Source: an uncultured Methanomassiliicoccaceae archaeon (GTDB lineage: Archaea > Thermoplasmatota > Thermoplasmata > Methanomassiliicoccales > Methanomethylophilaceae). From it: DNA of 6,704 nucleotides. A program made the position numbers and the translations under genes. The notes beneath the pieces are model-generated. The model had not been told where the DNA came from, did no database searches, and saw nothing but the letters and a program-made list of their open reading frames with translations. The stretch lies in contig CALYUZ010000043.1 in assembly GCA_945492685.1 (NCBI GenBank), positions 1 through 6,704 of the forward strand, given 5' to 3'. Each line of letters starts with the position of its first letter. The first letter of the stretch is position 1. Positions 6,249-6,704 of this stretch are shown piece after piece.

Positions 6249-6256
6249 TTAAATCC
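6249..6256 (+). promoter_or_regulatory. TATA-like element for the small zinc-ribbon gene
   Basis: The sequence around cttaaatc is the best box A-like element upstream of the ATG at 6278. Its centre is about 26 bases before that ATG, the spacing expected for a transcript beginning at or next to the start codon. No Shine-Dalgarno is visible, so a leaderless mRNA is inferred. Confidence 0.4.
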
Positions 6257-6277
6257 TCCCATCCGTTCCTCACATCC

Positions 6278-6379
6278 ATGAGATGCATCTACTGCGGATG
6301 CGAGATTTCCGCTCTGAATCCATTCTCCATGTGCCCAACATGCGGCCAACCCATCGACCTTCCGGTCGCCACCAACTGA
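6278..6379 (+). CDS. 33-residue zinc-ribbon protein
   Basis: The predicted peptide carries two CxxC knuckles: C3-x2-C6 (CIYC, with an extra C8 directly after) and C19-x2-C22 (CPTCG), 12 residues apart. This is the spacing of a minimal rubredoxin-like zinc ribbon. The first knuckle begins right after the start codon, and only 11 residues follow the second, so the protein is little more than the metal site. Function is unknown; such miniature ribbons are common in archaea and may act in protein or nucleic-acid binding. An in-frame ATG at 6080 would give a 99-residue version, but the extension has atypical codon use. A TATA-like element 26 bases before the short start and a hairpin terminator right after the stop support a free-standing short gene. 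It is transcribed divergently from folD. Confidence 0.65.
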   Translation: MRCIYCGCEISALNPFSMCPTCGQPIDLPVATN

Positions 6380-6385
6380 TCCCAA

Positions 6386-6420
6386 GATCCGGGGCGATGA
6401 ACCCCGATCCTCTTACTTTT
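6386..6420 (+). terminator. Hairpin plus T-rich tract after the zinc-ribbon gene
   Basis: CGGGG (6390-6394) pairs with CCCCG (6402-6406) around a seven-base loop. The stem can be extended by GAT/ATC (6386-6388 with 6407-6409) across one bulged C. A T-rich tail, tcttactttt (6411-6420), follows at once. It starts seven bases after the zinc-ribbon stop codon, so it is a likely transcription terminator for that gene. Archaeal termination depends mainly on the T tract, and the hairpin may be incidental. Confidence 0.55.
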
Positions 6421-6593
6421 CCGAGATCACCCGTCTCTCCTTCCATATCTACCGGTACATAGGCATACGTATCCCACTTCCGCGAACATATTCTCCTTCG
6501 GGCAGACTCATATCGGTTGCCACGTTCTATGGTTCGGAGGAACCGTTCAAACGGCACCGTACAATGCCTTCAACATATGCACATTACAGATTC
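6421..6593. other. Intergenic region with back-to-back palindromes
   Basis: No gene is supported. The stretch has three adjoining short dyads: GGTTC-ggag-GAACC (6531-6544), CCGTT-ca-AACGG (6543-6554) and ACGG-ca-CCGT (6551-6560). An isolated ATACGTAT palindrome lies at 6465-6472. No strong TATA box is evident for the following gene, although TTCAAA at 6546-6551 lies at a workable distance. The open minus-strand frame across this region gives an arginine-rich, unfamiliar translation and is not taken as a gene. Confidence 0.4.
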
Positions 6594-6600
6594 GGGAGGG
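6594..6600 (+). promoter_or_regulatory. Ribosome binding site of the right-edge gene
   Basis: GGGAGGG lies five bases before the ATG at 6606. It is the strongest purine-rich site in this intergenic region and selects that ATG over the ATG at 6601, whose frame gives an unconvincing translation. Confidence 0.6.
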
Positions 6601-6605
6601 ATGTC

Positions 6606-6704
6606 ATGGCATCCGCCCGTGGCGAGGTCTACAGGGACATCGTCGAGAGTCTGGGCCTTTACAACATCGGCCTTCACGGACCTGACATCCTGTTCTACCA
6701 TGAT
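6606..6704 (+). CDS. 5' end of an unidentified gene (truncated by the window edge)
   Basis: Thirty-three codons are present and the frame is open to the window edge. The peptide begins MASARGEVYRDIVESLGLYN and continues with a segment containing GLHGPDILFYH. The amphipathic start followed by a hydrophobic strand looks like a real soluble protein, and codon use resembles the confident genes (GAG, GTC, CTG, ATC). I do not recognise the family from this fragment. The gene has its own Shine-Dalgarno and follows a probable terminator, so it starts a separate transcription unit. Confidence 0.6.
   Translation, partial: MASARGEVYRDIVESLGLYNIGLHGPDILFYHD

Noticed and set aside
6080..6379. A 99-residue N-terminally extended version of the zinc-ribbon protein
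   Set aside because: The added 66 residues use codons unlike the neighbouring genes, have no Shine-Dalgarno, and cover the repeat cluster and the TATA-like element. It is kept only as an alternative.
5999..6385. A 129-residue N-terminal extension of FolD
   Set aside because: FolD homology begins at the ATG at 5998, which has its own ribosome binding site and promoter. The extension runs antisense through the zinc-ribbon gene.
6270..6557. A 95-codon minus-strand frame
   Set aside because: It is antisense to the zinc-ribbon gene and its terminator, has no visible ribosome binding site or TATA element, and is arginine-rich and unfamiliar.
6601..6704. Alternative ATG at 6601 for the right-edge gene
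   Set aside because: The bases after GGGAGGG leave no spacer for this ATG, and the resulting Ser/Thr-rich translation is implausible compared with the frame from 6606.

Overview
The window looks like chromosomal DNA from a methanogenic archaeon. The best fit is the Thermoplasmata side, such as Methanomassiliicoccales or a relative, but this placement is inference. Support comes from a methanogenesis-marker-11-type protein (TiaS-like IDDTD motif), archaeal-style TATA elements in front of transcription units, a euryarchaeal-type KptA with an N-terminal zinc-finger motif, a B12-binding radical SAM protein resembling the Ta0216 family described from Thermoplasma, and a FolD. FolD fits a lineage that runs biosynthetic one-carbon chemistry on folate. 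The DNA is moderately GC-rich by eye, and all seven complete genes end in TGA.

Layout. Positions 1-164 are an AT-rich leader with a strong TATA element (77-90). It is followed by proC (165-971, +), the last enzyme of proline synthesis. Converging on proC, with only two bases between the stop codons, is a compact five-gene minus-strand operon. In transcription order it is folD (5998-5111), kptA (5108-4437), a methanogenesis marker 11-type/DUF1743 gene (4440-3487), a cis-prenyltransferase uppS (3482-2703) and a B12-binding radical SAM gene (2698-974). Every junction is an overlap or a gap of at most 4 nt, so one transcript from the promoter near 6031-6043 probably covers about 5 kb.

Rightward of folD is a divergent intergenic region of about 280 bp. 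It carries a cluster of GATGT/ACATC half-sites and ATCGGA repeats. Next comes a tiny 33-residue zinc-ribbon gene (6278-6379, +), probably leaderless, with a hairpin plus T-rich tract as a likely terminator (6386-6420). A second intergenic stretch with back-to-back short palindromes leads into the 5' end of an unidentified gene (from 6606) that runs off the window.

How the genes may work together. The operon mixes folate one-carbon metabolism, RNA 2'-phosphate chemistry, a TiaS-like methanogen marker of unknown function, polyprenyl carrier-lipid synthesis and a radical SAM enzyme of unknown substrate. The most suggestive links are kptA with the TiaS-like marker (translationally overlapping, both from RNA-modifying families) and uppS with the radical SAM gene (possible polyprenyl or lipid tailoring). 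Both are hypotheses from context. No mobile element, CRISPR array, rRNA or tRNA gene was seen.
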